From an uncultured Bacilli bacterium (lineage in GTDB: Bacteria; Bacillota_I; Bacilli_A; RF39; UBA660): a stretch of DNA of 64,000 nt. Shown in pieces: positions 28,067 through 36,636 of this stretch (the first letter of the stretch is position 1; each line of letters opens with the position of its first letter). Below the pieces are notes generated by a model, which was not told where the DNA came from, ran no database searches, and saw nothing but the letters and a program-made list of their open reading frames with translations. The stretch spans positions 62,001 through 126,000 of the forward strand of contig CATBQD010000003.1 of assembly GCA_949505625.1 (NCBI GenBank). The letters run 5' to 3'. The position numbers and the translations under genes are program-made.

Positions 28067-28819
28067 ATGCATTATTTATTAGAATTATTTTTAGGTGGGA
28101 ATTTAAATCAAACTTTGAATGAAGATTTTATGAAAAAGCAAAATAATGAACAATATATAGAAACGATTCATTCTAATCCAAAACAATCATCTTTAATAGA
28201 AATTTTGAAACAATTGATGAGAGAAGGAAATATTGATCGATTAAAACAAGAATTAGATACAATTGATGAAGAGGAACTTTATACTAGTTTTATTCATGGA
28301 ATTAATCATAATGAAAGAGTTTTGTTTTGGGCTTATATTTTATCATTGCAATGTGGAATTGATGAAATCTGTGTAAGAATTGTTTTAGATGCTTCTAAGT
28401 ATCATGATATTGGAAGGGTGAATGATTGTGTAGATCCTAGTCATGGGGAAAGAAGTGCCGAAGCAATCATAGAACTTGTAAATGATCCAATCTATGAAAA
28501 TCAAAACTTTGTAAAATTGTTACAAAGTATTGTAGAAATTCATTCATTAGAAGATACTGATGCAGATCGTATCATGAGAAAATATGGAATTACAGACAAA
28601 AAAACTTTTTATACTTTATTTTCCATTTTAAAAGATGCAGATGCCTTGGATAGAATTAGAATTACTTATATGGAGGATACCATTTCTTGTTTAAATCCAA
28701 TTTATTTAAGAATTCCTTATTCAAAAAAATTATTAATGGCAGCACATGAATTAAATGAATTTTATATGAAAAATGAAGAACACACAAAAGGAGGAAAACA
28801 TGAAAAATATTTATATTGA
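28067..28819 (+). CDS. HD-domain hydrolase
   Basis: 250 residues. Metal-binding HD domain in the middle: GINHNERVLFWAYILSL (first His), SKYHDIGR (HD pair), then HGERSAEAI and a later DADALDR. Typical of small metal-dependent nucleotide phosphohydrolases; the substrate is unknown. Its end overlaps the following HAD gene by 20 bp, so the two are translationally coupled. Confidence 0.83.
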   Translation: MHYLLELFLGGNLNQTLNEDFMKKQNNEQYIETIHSNPKQSSLIEILKQLMREGNIDRLKQELDTIDEEELYTSFIHGINHNERVLFWAYILSLQCGIDEICVRIVLDASKYHDIGRVNDCVDPSHGERSAEAIIELVNDPIYENQNFVKLLQSIVEIHSLEDTDADRIMRKYGITDKKTFYTLFSILKDADALDRIRITYMEDTISCLNPIYLRIPYSKKLLMAAHELNEFYMKNEEHTKGGKHEKYLY

Positions 28820-29312
28820 TTTTGATGGAGTAATCATGGATACTAATCGTGTTACATATGATATGTTAGATCGATTAGAAGTAGATAAAAGTGACAGTGA
28901 AAAAATGAGTGAGTTTTATTCTAATTTGAATTGGAAAAAGATACTTACTTTAACACCAATTATTAATGATGCATTTGGGTGTATGAAAAAACTTTATGCA
29001 TCAGGAAAGTGTAACCTTGCCATTTTAACACATGTAAATTCTGTAGATGAAGCAATTGCGAAAATTAATTTCATTCGAAAATATATGAAAGATGTAACAA
29101 TTATTCCTGTACCAAGAGAACTTTCTAAAACAAAAATGTGTTCTACTAAAGATTCTATTTTAATTGATGACTATTCAGGAAATTTAATAGAGTGGGAAAA
29201 AGAAGGCGGAATAGGAGTTCAATTTTCTACAGATTTAAGTAAAGACAAAGGATTCCCTGTCATAGACAAATTGGATTGTATTTTGGATATGAAATTTGCT
29301 GAAAAGGAGTAA
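28800..29312 (+). CDS. HAD-superfamily phosphatase-like protein
   Basis: 170 residues from ATG 28800 (AGGAGG upstream, within the HD gene). Begins with IYIDFDGVIMDTN, the HAD motif I (DxD with Asp nucleophile), and has a later ILIDDYSGNL acidic motif. Small cap and short length suggest a nucleotide or sugar phosphate phosphatase similar to 5'-deoxynucleotidase-like proteins. Pairing with an HD hydrolase hints at nucleotide turnover. Confidence 0.82.
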   Translation: MKNIYIDFDGVIMDTNRVTYDMLDRLEVDKSDSEKMSEFYSNLNWKKILTLTPIINDAFGCMKKLYASGKCNLAILTHVNSVDEAIAKINFIRKYMKDVTIIPVPRELSKTKMCSTKDSILIDDYSGNLIEWEKEGGIGVQFSTDLSKDKGFPVIDKLDCILDMKFAEKE

Positions 29313-29338
29313 ATCTTCTTTTTTTTAAGGGTGATAGT

Positions 29339-30274
29339 ATGAAAAAATGTGCGGTAATTTATAATCCAAAAAGTGGAAAGCGAAAAAATAAGAAAGATTT
29401 CTTAAAAATAATAGAAAAGACTTTAAATAGTTACTGCTATGAAGTTATCTTTTTTAAAACATCAAAGCAGGGAGATGCTACTACTATAGTATTTAACTTG
29501 GATGATGACTATTCTTTGGTTATTATTGCAGGAGGAGATGGGACCTTAAATGAAGGAATAACAGGAAATTTAATGCGCGAAAAAAAGCTTTTGTTAGCAA
29601 GTCTTCCTATAGGAACTACCAATGATGTTGGATCTATGTATGGGTATACGAAAAATTATAAAAAGGATTTAGAATTGCTTTTAAATGGAACAATAAAAAA
29701 AATTGATACTTGTTCTTTAAACTCGAAACCTTTTGTTTATGTTGCCTGTCTTGGAAATTATGTAGATGTTTCTTATGCAACTCCTAGAAAACTAAAAGAA
29801 AAATTTGGAAAATTTGCCTATATATTGTATGGAATGAAAAGAATATGTAGTAAATTAAAGCAATATTCTATTGAATATGAAATAGATGGTCAAAAAAAAG
29901 AAGGTGATTTTTCCTTTCTATTTATCACAAATAGTAATCGTATAGCAGGCTTAGAACATCTTTATAAAAATGTGAAATTGAATGATAATATGTTTGAAGT
30001 CGCATTTTGTAAAGCGAGAACAAAAAGAGAGTTAATTAAAATGATACCTGCATTATTAACTCCTGTAGTAAAAAAGGTTCCTAATATTATATATTATCGT
30101 ACAAATAAGTTAACCATAAAATTGAAGCATAGGATAGACGAATCTTGGTGTCTAGATGGAGAAGAATATGCTACAACGGAAAAAGTTTTTCGTTTTCATG
30201 TTCAAAAAGAAATTGAAATGTTGGTTCCAAAAAAGAATGTTCAAAAATTGTTTAAAGAGGAGAGTGAAATATGA
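29339..30274 (+). CDS. Diacylglycerol/lipid kinase (DgkB/YegS family)
   Basis: 311 residues. Motifs of the DAGK catalytic family: NPKSGKRKNKK near the N-terminus, IIAGGDGTLNEG (nucleotide binding) and LPIGTTNDVGSMYG, and a C-terminal SWCLDGEE. In Bacillota DgkB recycles diacylglycerol from lipoteichoic acid synthesis into phosphatidic acid; that role fits but is not shown here. Overlaps murI by ATGA. Confidence 0.88.
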   Translation: MKKCAVIYNPKSGKRKNKKDFLKIIEKTLNSYCYEVIFFKTSKQGDATTIVFNLDDDYSLVIIAGGDGTLNEGITGNLMREKKLLLASLPIGTTNDVGSMYGYTKNYKKDLELLLNGTIKKIDTCSLNSKPFVYVACLGNYVDVSYATPRKLKEKFGKFAYILYGMKRICSKLKQYSIEYEIDGQKKEGDFSFLFITNSNRIAGLEHLYKNVKLNDNMFEVAFCKARTKRELIKMIPALLTPVVKKVPNIIYYRTNKLTIKLKHRIDESWCLDGEEYATTEKVFRFHVQKEIEMLVPKKNVQKLFKEESEI

Positions 30275-30996
30275 AAATTGGTGTATTTGATTCAGGAATA
30301 GGTGGATTAAATGTTTTAAAAGAATTGATCAATCAATATCCCAAATTAGAATATCTTTATTATGGGGATACCTTTTATTTACCATATGGAGAAAAAAGTA
30401 AAGAAGAATTGATAAAATTAGGTGTTAGAATTATACGCTTTTTTGAAGAAAATCATGTTGATAGAATTGTGATAGCATGTGGTACATGCAGTAGTTTGGT
30501 AGATGAATATCAAAAATATACAAAAATTCCAATTGATAATGTGATTGATCCTACCGTAGAATATGTAAAAAAGTATTATCAAAAAGTTGCTTTGCTTGCA
30601 ACGCCAGCAACAATAAAAAATGGTATTTTTGAAAGAAAGTTAAAACAAGAAGGAATTGAAGTCTATCCTTTAAGCTGTCCAAGTTTTGTACCTTATTTAG
30701 AAGGTTTATCAGAACAACTAGACATAGAAAAAGAACTAAAATCACTTCAAAATAATGAATATGAAGCAGCTGTTTTAGGTTGTACTCATTATCCATTATT
30801 AAAAGAAGAAATAGAAAGAATTTTATTAGTTCCTACTATTGATATGGGAAAAGTGTTAAGTGAAACGATAGAGTTAAAGGAATCAAATGCTTCTTTAACT
30901 GTTTATATGAGTAAAGTGACTCCTCTTTTAGAACAAAATGTAAATAAAATTTTAGAAAAAGACATTCCATTAATAGAAAAGAATTTACCAGTATAA
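30271..30996 (+). CDS. murI: Glutamate racemase
   Basis: 241 residues, a little shorter than usual (~265). Makes D-glutamate for peptidoglycan. Motifs: IGVFDSGIGGLNVL, LYYGDTFYLPYG, first catalytic cysteine in VIACGTCSS and second in VLGCTHYPLL. The usual first motif is ACNTAS; Asn is replaced by Gly here, and an extra Cys follows. Both catalytic cysteines remain, so activity is likely. Confidence 0.88.
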   Translation: MKIGVFDSGIGGLNVLKELINQYPKLEYLYYGDTFYLPYGEKSKEELIKLGVRIIRFFEENHVDRIVIACGTCSSLVDEYQKYTKIPIDNVIDPTVEYVKKYYQKVALLATPATIKNGIFERKLKQEGIEVYPLSCPSFVPYLEGLSEQLDIEKELKSLQNNEYEAAVLGCTHYPLLKEEIERILLVPTIDMGKVLSETIELKESNASLTVYMSKVTPLLEQNVNKILEKDIPLIEKNLPV

Positions 30997-31034
30997 ATCA
31001 CTTTATAGTAGAGATACTAAATATGGTGATTTTT

Positions 31035-32207
31035 ATGAAAAAATGGATAGCTCTTTTCTTTTTTTGTTGGTGTATGATTGGTTGTATGCATGTTCCAACA
31101 ATGATAAATTTTGAAGGGAAAGATAGAAAAGAACTAGAAAATTTTGTTAGTGATTACCATCTAGAAATAGAAGTAGAAGAAGTATATAGTGAAAAACAGG
31201 TTGGAACGATTTTAGAACAATATCCTAAAAGTGGGAAAATAAGAAAAAATGAAAAAATTAAAATTGTAGTTTCAAAAGGAATTGATTATGAAGGTTTAAA
31301 AATAAATGAATTAGGAGATATACCTATTATGATGTATCATGGAATTTGGGATATGCAAAATAATGACACAGACGATAAGAACGGAAATGTTGATCATTAT
31401 GGTTATCAAAGAACGAGTGAAGCCTTTAGAAAGGATTTAGAATTTTTTTATAAGGAAGGATATCGCATGATACGCTTATCTGATTTTGTTCATGGAAAAA
31501 TTGATGTAGAATTAGGAAAAAGTCCTATTATTTTAACTTTTGATGATGGAAAACATAATATTTCTGTTTCAAAAAATGAACAGGGAGAACTTATAGTTGA
31601 TTCTCATTCAGCTGTTGGAATATTAGAAGAATTTAAAAAGAAGTATCCTGATTTTAAAGTAACAGCAACATTTTTTTTAAATTCTAGTTTATTTGAAAGT
31701 GAATATAATGAAGAAATCATAAAGTGGTTAATAGAACATGGATACGATATTGGAAATCATAGTGCTGATCACGTTGATTTTACTAAAGTAAATTCTGAAG
31801 AAGCCTCTAAACAAATTGGAAAAATGTATTCTATTTTAGATGCAATAATTCCACAAAAATATGTTCCTATTGTAGCTTTACCATTTGGCTCTCCTTATAG
31901 CAAAGAACATATTAATTTTTCACATATTTTAAATAGCAGTTATAATGGGAAAAATTATCATACTGATGCAACTTTAAGAGTTGGATGGGAAGCAAATCCT
32001 TCGCCATTTTCTAAAGATTTTGATGCAACATTTTTAAAAAGAATTAGAGCGTATGATAATAGTGGCACTGATTTTGATATTGAAATGAATTTTAAAATAC
32101 TTTCAAAAACGAAATTTATTTCAGATGGAAATCCTGATATGATTACAGTACCAGAAGATTTAAAATCAAATGTTGGAGAAACAACATTAAAATTAAATAC
32201 ATATTAA
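31035..32207 (+). CDS. Lipoprotein with PASTA-like and polysaccharide deacetylase domains
   Basis: 390 residues from ATG 31035. The signal peptide ends in a lipobox (CMIGC, Cys about 19). Residues ~30-85 form one PASTA-like domain ending IKIVVSKG; residues ~95-390 are a NodB-type polysaccharide deacetylase: IPIMMYHGI, ILTFDDGKHN (catalytic and metal Asp) and IGNHSADHVDF (metal His pair). Probably an extracellular enzyme that de-N-acetylates peptidoglycan or another glycan. The ribosome site GGTGAT lies in the right arm of a hairpin with AAATCAC (30996-31003), which may lower translation or act as a terminator for murI. Confidence 0.87.
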   Translation: MKKWIALFFFCWCMIGCMHVPTMINFEGKDRKELENFVSDYHLEIEVEEVYSEKQVGTILEQYPKSGKIRKNEKIKIVVSKGIDYEGLKINELGDIPIMMYHGIWDMQNNDTDDKNGNVDHYGYQRTSEAFRKDLEFFYKEGYRMIRLSDFVHGKIDVELGKSPIILTFDDGKHNISVSKNEQGELIVDSHSAVGILEEFKKKYPDFKVTATFFLNSSLFESEYNEEIIKWLIEHGYDIGNHSADHVDFTKVNSEEASKQIGKMYSILDAIIPQKYVPIVALPFGSPYSKEHINFSHILNSSYNGKNYHTDATLRVGWEANPSPFSKDFDATFLKRIRAYDNSGTDFDIEMNFKILSKTKFISDGNPDMITVPEDLKSNVGETTLKLNTY

Positions 32208-32241
32208 AAAAAATATGGTATACTGAAAATAGGTGGTAGAC

Positions 32242-32472
32242 ATGTTTAAGAAAATGAAGAATGTTCCAACAAAAGATTTGGTAACTGTTTTAATCGGTTC
32301 TGGGAGTAGTTCCATGTTTGTAAAAGTTCCAAAAGGAAAGAAGGTACTGATTGGTAGTGGCTCATCTTCTATGATTGTTCGGGCTGGAGAATCAGTTTCA
32401 ATCGATGAAGAGCTTGAAAAGAGATTTCCAACTAGGCCAAAACAAAAGATAAAAAGCATATTTAGAAAGTAG
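32242..32472 (+). CDS. Small protein with duplicated VLIGSGSSSM motif
   Basis: 76 residues from ATG 32242 (AGGTGG upstream). It consists mainly of two tandem copies of a ~19-residue unit: VLIGSGSSSMFVKVPKGKK, then VLIGSGSSSMIVRAGESVS, followed by a basic tail. The repeat looks like a small beta-hairpin or single-turn beta-solenoid. No signal peptide. No family recognised. Confidence 0.75.
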   Translation: MFKKMKNVPTKDLVTVLIGSGSSSMFVKVPKGKKVLIGSGSSSMIVRAGESVSIDEELEKRFPTRPKQKIKSIFRK

Positions 32473-32481
32473 GTATGATTT

Positions 32482-33072
32482 ATGATTGATACAAGAAATG
32501 AAAATGTTGAAATAGAATTAAAAATATTGGTTCAAAATGAGGATGAATTTAAAAAGTATTTGGAAGAAAAAACAGATTTCGTAAAAGAACAAACGATAGA
32601 AGATACCTATTTTGAAAATCCAGATTATCCATTTTTATACATTGATGAAAAAGGACTTAAGAATGCGAAAAAACGACTTCGAGTTCGAAAAAGCAGTAGT
32701 GGAGATTCTATCAATTTTAAAGAAAAAATCTTTGAGGGAAATGAACATTTTTTATATTCTAATGAAATAGAAGAAAAATTAGCATCAGGAGAACAAATGA
32801 TTAAGATATTAGAAGCATTAGGGTTTGTTGCTAGCTGTCATTATCATAAAATTAGAAAAATCTATCGTACTGAAAATTTTGAATTTGATGTTGATTTTAT
32901 TGATGTTTTAGGTATGGTAGTAGAAATTGAATATCAGGGAAAAATAGATGATTTAAAAACGGGAATTGATATTATTAGAAACTTTTTAAAAGAAATTGGT
33001 ATTACAGATTATATTGAAGTGAGAACTACATATCCTGAGATATTATGGAATGGGATGGATTGTTATTTATAA
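32482..33072 (+). CDS. CYTH-domain (triphosphate tunnel) protein
   Basis: 196 residues, 9 bp after the previous gene. The CYTH signature ExExK is VEIELK near the N-terminus; basic strand residues KKRLRVRKSS and later EIEYQG fit the triphosphate tunnel. Members hydrolyse triphosphates (tripolyphosphate, thiamine triphosphate) or cyclise ATP; the specific reaction is not predictable. Confidence 0.85.
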   Translation: MIDTRNENVEIELKILVQNEDEFKKYLEEKTDFVKEQTIEDTYFENPDYPFLYIDEKGLKNAKKRLRVRKSSSGDSINFKEKIFEGNEHFLYSNEIEEKLASGEQMIKILEALGFVASCHYHKIRKIYRTENFEFDVDFIDVLGMVVEIEYQGKIDDLKTGIDIIRNFLKEIGITDYIEVRTTYPEILWNGMDCYL

Positions 33073-33073
33073 G

Positions 33074-33098
33074 AAAAGGCATTTAGTTGCCTTTTTTT
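33074..33098. terminator. Bidirectional terminator between CYTH gene and tmcAL
   Basis: AAAAGGCA and TTGCCTTTTTTT pair around a short loop. It lies between convergent genes and overlaps the end of the minus-strand gene. Confidence 0.75.
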
Positions 33099-34231
33099 GG
33101 AATACTTTTGATTTCTTCTTCTAATAGCTGTTTCTGTAAGTTGGGTGGAAATAGAAATGTATAGATTTGAAGTACTCGAAAATCTAAATTTAAAAGATGG
33201 TCATTATCATTCGAATAATTGGAAATACATGGAAGTGTAATTTCCTTTTTTATTTGATTTAAATATTGTTGTCCTTTTTTAGTAAACCCCAAAATTCGAA
33301 TATAAGGATTATCTTTATAAAACCTTGCTTCTTCTTTGGTTAACCCACAAAGAATATAAAGACAGATTCTTTTTAATTTGCTATAGGTTTCATTTTTTGT
33401 TTTTATAGATGCTATCAATTCGTCTAATGAATTTGAATTAATGATTGCTTTTTTGATTCTTGGAATTAGTTTTTCATTTACTTCATGATAATGAATTAAA
33501 TTTTCTTTTTCAGAAATAATTTTATATTTTAAAAGTGGAAAAAGATTTTCAATATCAATATTTTTGTGGATATATGTTTCTGATAATGGAGGAACTGAAT
33601 TATGAATATTTCTTTCTTCTTTGATTGCTTTTCGGATACTGCTCGCACTTGCTATTGTCTCTAGATTTTCATTATGATAGTCATTGGTTCTTTGAATGGT
33701 AATTGGAATCATTAATGCATTTTGGTTTTTAATTTCTTTAATATAAGAAATTCCTAATAAATCATTTGGAGAGGTTGTAACTAATCCAGTTAAGTCTTTT
33801 AAAGATTTAGAAAGTGCAGTAGGGTAATTATATCCTTCTTTTAATAATTGTTTTATTTTTTCATTATGTTGTTTATTGGATTGTAGAAAAGCTAATGTTG
33901 TTAATTTTTCTATATCATTTTCTTCACTTCCAAAAATTAAGTATTCTACTTGTAAATCTTTCAATATAGAAATTGCGCCTTTTGCAAATAAATCAGCACT
34001 TCCACTAGCATAGATAAAAGGAAGTTCTATTACTAAATCAACGCTATAGAAAAGTGCGATTTCTGTTTTTTCCCATTTTGTTAAAATGCTAGCATCTCCA
34101 CGTTGTGTAAATGGTCCACTCATAACTAAAATGACACTATGTTCTGGATACATCTCTTTTATTTTCTCTATATGATATAAATGTCCATTATGAAATGGAT
34201 TATATTCACAAATGATACCAACTGCTTTCAT
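33083..34231 (-). CDS. tmcAL: tRNA(Met) cytidine acetate ligase TmcAL (YlbM)
   Basis: 382 residues from ATG 34231. Nucleotidyltransferase-like N-terminus with IICEYNPFHNGHLYHI (HIGH-type motif), SGPFTQRGDA and VIELPF, all hallmarks of YlbM. The family activates acetate with ATP and acetylates the wobble C34 of elongator tRNA(Met). Length and motifs match throughout. Confidence 0.92.
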   Translation of the reverse strand: MKAVGIICEYNPFHNGHLYHIEKIKEMYPEHSVILVMSGPFTQRGDASILTKWEKTEIALFYSVDLVIELPFIYASGSADLFAKGAISILKDLQVEYLIFGSEENDIEKLTTLAFLQSNKQHNEKIKQLLKEGYNYPTALSKSLKDLTGLVTTSPNDLLGISYIKEIKNQNALMIPITIQRTNDYHNENLETIASASSIRKAIKEERNIHNSVPPLSETYIHKNIDIENLFPLLKYKIISEKENLIHYHEVNEKLIPRIKKAIINSNSLDELIASIKTKNETYSKLKRICLYILCGLTKEEARFYKDNPYIRILGFTKKGQQYLNQIKKEITLPCISNYSNDNDHLLNLDFRVLQIYTFLFPPNLQKQLLEEEIKSIPKKGN

Positions 34232-34460
34232 AAAATCACCACTGTTATCTTATCATATTTTTTTATAATTTGTTTTATTTTAATTATATTTTGATGATTC
34301 TAATTTTAAAATTGAAATTTGTATAACAGAGTTTTCCTTTTGATTATTATTTTTATATAAATTTTAAAAATTTGTTATTTTACTTCTTGTGGATAATGTT
34401 TTATATTGTATTTGGATTTACTTGTATGTAGTGCTTGCTCCTAGAAAGGGGCAGTAATTT

Positions 34461-34535
34461 ATGAAAAAAGATTCTTTGATAAGAACACTTTTTATAATTA
34501 TTTTTTTATTACTTATTTTACTTTTACAAAAGTAA
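34461..34535 (+). CDS. Candidate type I toxin peptide, copy B
   Basis: 24 residues starting MKKDSLIRTLFIIIF and ending LLLQK, the inverted second copy of the 24829 peptide. Same ribosome site (AGAAAGGGGC) and the same conserved GGGGGAAGGTTGATAAC block after the stop. Differences between copies are conservative (Met/Thr, Leu/Ile, Phe/Leu, Glu/Gln), which argues for selection on the peptide. Confidence 0.7.
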   Translation: MKKDSLIRTLFIIIFLLLILLLQK

Positions 34536-34570
34536 AGTAACAGGGGGAAGGTTGATAACTTTTCATAATA

Positions 34571-34674
34571 AAAAAAGGACTACATTCTAGAATGTAGTAC
34601 TTAAACCAAATCGGAGCAAGTACTCGTCTACGAAAACAAGTACTTCCACTTTTTTTATGGATTTTCATCCATCT
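34571..34674 (-). ncRNA. Candidate type I antitoxin RNA, copy B
   Basis: Predicted ~100-nt minus-strand RNA converging on toxin B. It contains GTGGAAGTACTTG as in copy A, an AAGTACT/AGTACTT stem with different loop sequence, and the 20-bp palindrome at 34579-34598 followed by a T-run as terminator. Structure kept while sequence drifts supports a functional RNA. Confidence 0.7.
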
Positions 34675-34680
34675 ATATTT

Positions 34681-34709
34681 AGTATACTACATTGAACAAG
34701 ATAGTGCAA
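34681..34709 (-). promoter_or_regulatory. Sigma-A promoter of antitoxin-like RNA, copy B
   Basis: On the minus strand TTGCAC (34704-34709), 17-bp spacer, TATACT (34681-34686). Confidence 0.75.
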
Positions 34710-34744
34710 TTAAAATTTTTAATATTTATAAAAAAATGATTTTT

Positions 34745-34773
34745 GTATAAAAAAATAGAACTATTCCATAATA
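34745..34773 (+). promoter_or_regulatory. Sigma-G promoter of spoVA operon
   Basis: GTATA (34745-34749), 17-bp spacer, CATAATA (34767-34773): exact fit to GHATR and CATnnTA, 17 bp before the spoVAC start. Confidence 0.75.
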
Positions 34774-34790
34774 AAAGTAGAGGTGAAAAC

Positions 34791-35234
34791 ATGGAAAAAA
34801 CAAAATATAAAGCTTTGGTAGAGAAACATACTCCAAAAGAAAATCGATTATATAATGGAATGGTTGCTTTTATAACAGGAGGATTAATGGGAGCATTTGG
34901 AGAATTATTAAGACAACTTTATGCTTACTTCTTTAATATTCCAACATCTGAAGCGACAATGTTTATGATTATTACACTCATTTTTATTGGTTGCTTGTTT
35001 ACTTGTTTTGGTTTTTTTGATAAATGGGTAAATTTTGCGAAATGTGGTCTTATTATTCCAATTACAGGTTTTGCACATGCAATGATGAGTGCAGCTTTGG
35101 AATATCGTAAAGAAGGAATGGTAACTGGAATCGGAGCCAATATGTTTAAATTAGCTGGTTCTGTGATTATTTTTGGAGTGGTTAGTGCTTATACATTTGG
35201 TTTAATTCGTTTATTACTAGGAGGGATAGCATGA
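34791..35234 (+). CDS. spoVAC: Stage V sporulation protein AC
   Basis: 147 residues from ATG 34791 (GAGGTGAAA upstream). Polytopic membrane protein of the channel that moves dipicolinic acid into the spore and out at germination. Conserved ENRLYNGMVAFITGGLMGAFGE start and GIGANMFKLAGSVI C-terminal part. ATGA overlap with spoVAD. Confidence 0.95.
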   Translation: MEKTKYKALVEKHTPKENRLYNGMVAFITGGLMGAFGELLRQLYAYFFNIPTSEATMFMIITLIFIGCLFTCFGFFDKWVNFAKCGLIIPITGFAHAMMSAALEYRKEGMVTGIGANMFKLAGSVIIFGVVSAYTFGLIRLLLGGIA

Positions 35235-36220
35235 CATTCAAATATAACAATGTATATATTGGTGCGACTAGTACAGTAGCTGGACCATATGAACAAAAAG
35301 GACCATTAAAGAATTATTATGATGCAACTTATGATGATTTTTATATCAATATGGATACTTTTGAACAAGCAGAAAGCAAAATGATAGAAGATAGTGTTGA
35401 TATTTTGTTATCTAAAATAGGAAAAACCAAGTTTGATATTGAATTATTTTTATCTGGAGACTTATTAAATCAGATTGCAGCTTCTAGTTATGCAGCAAGT
35501 AAATTAGGAATTCCTTTTATGGGTGTTTATAATGCCTGTGCAACAAGTGTAGAAGGATTAATTATGGGCGCTAATATGGTAGAAAGTAAACAAATTAAAA
35601 ATTGTATTTGTGCTGTAAGTTCTCACAATAATACTGCTGAAAAACAGTTCCGTTATCCAGTAGAATATGGTGGACCAAAACATAAAACGGCAACATTTAC
35701 AACAACAGGGAGTGCCAGTGCTTATTTATCAAATACAGTTGGAGAAATTAAAGTTGATAGTTCTACTGTTGGAAATGTAGTAGATTTAGGAATTACAGAT
35801 GTCTATCATATGGGAGCAGTAATGGCTCCAGCCGCAGCAGATACTATTTTTAAACATTTAAGAGATACCAAAAGAGAAATCGGTTATTATGATTTAATTT
35901 TAACAGGGGATTTAGGAGTATATGGTAGAGATATTCTAAAAGAGTATATGCAAAAAGAATATGGAATAGAATTAAAAAATTACAATGATACTGCTTGTAT
36001 GATTTATGATAGAGAAAAGCAACCTGTTTATGCAGGAGGAAGTGGGCCAGCTTGTGCTCCATTAGTTACTTATAGTTATATTTTTAATAAGATGAAAAAG
36101 AAAGAGTACCATAGAATTTTATTGGTAGCAACAGGAGCATTACATTCTCCTACAATGGTAAATCAAAAATTATCCATTCCGGCAATTGCGCATGCAATTA
36201 GTTTGGAGGTGGTAGAATGA
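35231..36220 (+). CDS. spoVAD: Stage V sporulation protein AD
   Basis: 329 residues. Thiolase-fold protein that binds dipicolinic acid as part of the SpoVA channel. Conserved GPYEQKGPL, YNACATSVEG, SSHNNTAEKQFRYPVEYG and GGSGPACAPLVTY segments. Overlaps spoVAC and spoVAE by ATGA at each end. Normal length. Confidence 0.96.
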   Translation: MTFKYNNVYIGATSTVAGPYEQKGPLKNYYDATYDDFYINMDTFEQAESKMIEDSVDILLSKIGKTKFDIELFLSGDLLNQIAASSYAASKLGIPFMGVYNACATSVEGLIMGANMVESKQIKNCICAVSSHNNTAEKQFRYPVEYGGPKHKTATFTTTGSASAYLSNTVGEIKVDSSTVGNVVDLGITDVYHMGAVMAPAAADTIFKHLRDTKREIGYYDLILTGDLGVYGRDILKEYMQKEYGIELKNYNDTACMIYDREKQPVYAGGSGPACAPLVTYSYIFNKMKKKEYHRILLVATGALHSPTMVNQKLSIPAIAHAISLEVVE

Positions 36221-36567
36221 TTTTTGTAAATGCATTTCTATTTTGTGGATTTGTTTGTTTGATTGGACAAATGATATTAGACAATACAAAATTAACACCA
36301 GGGCATGTTACAACTTTATTCGTTGTAGTAGGTGCATTTTTAGATACTTTTAGTATTTATGATAAAATTATTTTATGGGCTGGTGGAGGAGCATTAGTTC
36401 CAATTACTAGTTTTGGTCATTTGCTTTCTCATGGTGCTATGGATATGGCAATGGACCAAGGAGTTATGGCCTTATTTATGGGAATGTTTAATTTAACTGC
36501 TTCAGGAATTACTTCAGCAATTATATTTTCTTTCTTTTTATCTCTTATATTTAAACCAAAAGATTAG
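36217..36567 (+). CDS. spoVAE: Stage V sporulation protein AE
   Basis: 116 residues, about four membrane segments. FGHLLSHGAMDMAM and the LTPGHVTTLFVV stretch are typical of the SpoVAE (AEb) family. Third gene of a minimal spoVA operon; spoVAA, AB and AF are absent here, as in Clostridium-type CDE-only operons. Confidence 0.94.
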   Translation: MIFVNAFLFCGFVCLIGQMILDNTKLTPGHVTTLFVVVGAFLDTFSIYDKIILWAGGGALVPITSFGHLLSHGAMDMAMDQGVMALFMGMFNLTASGITSAIIFSFFLSLIFKPKD

Positions 36568-36636
36568 AATTTATTTTCTAATTTTTTTGTATTATTGAAT
36601 TTGAAACATGATATAATGAATGTAAGGGTGAAAAGT

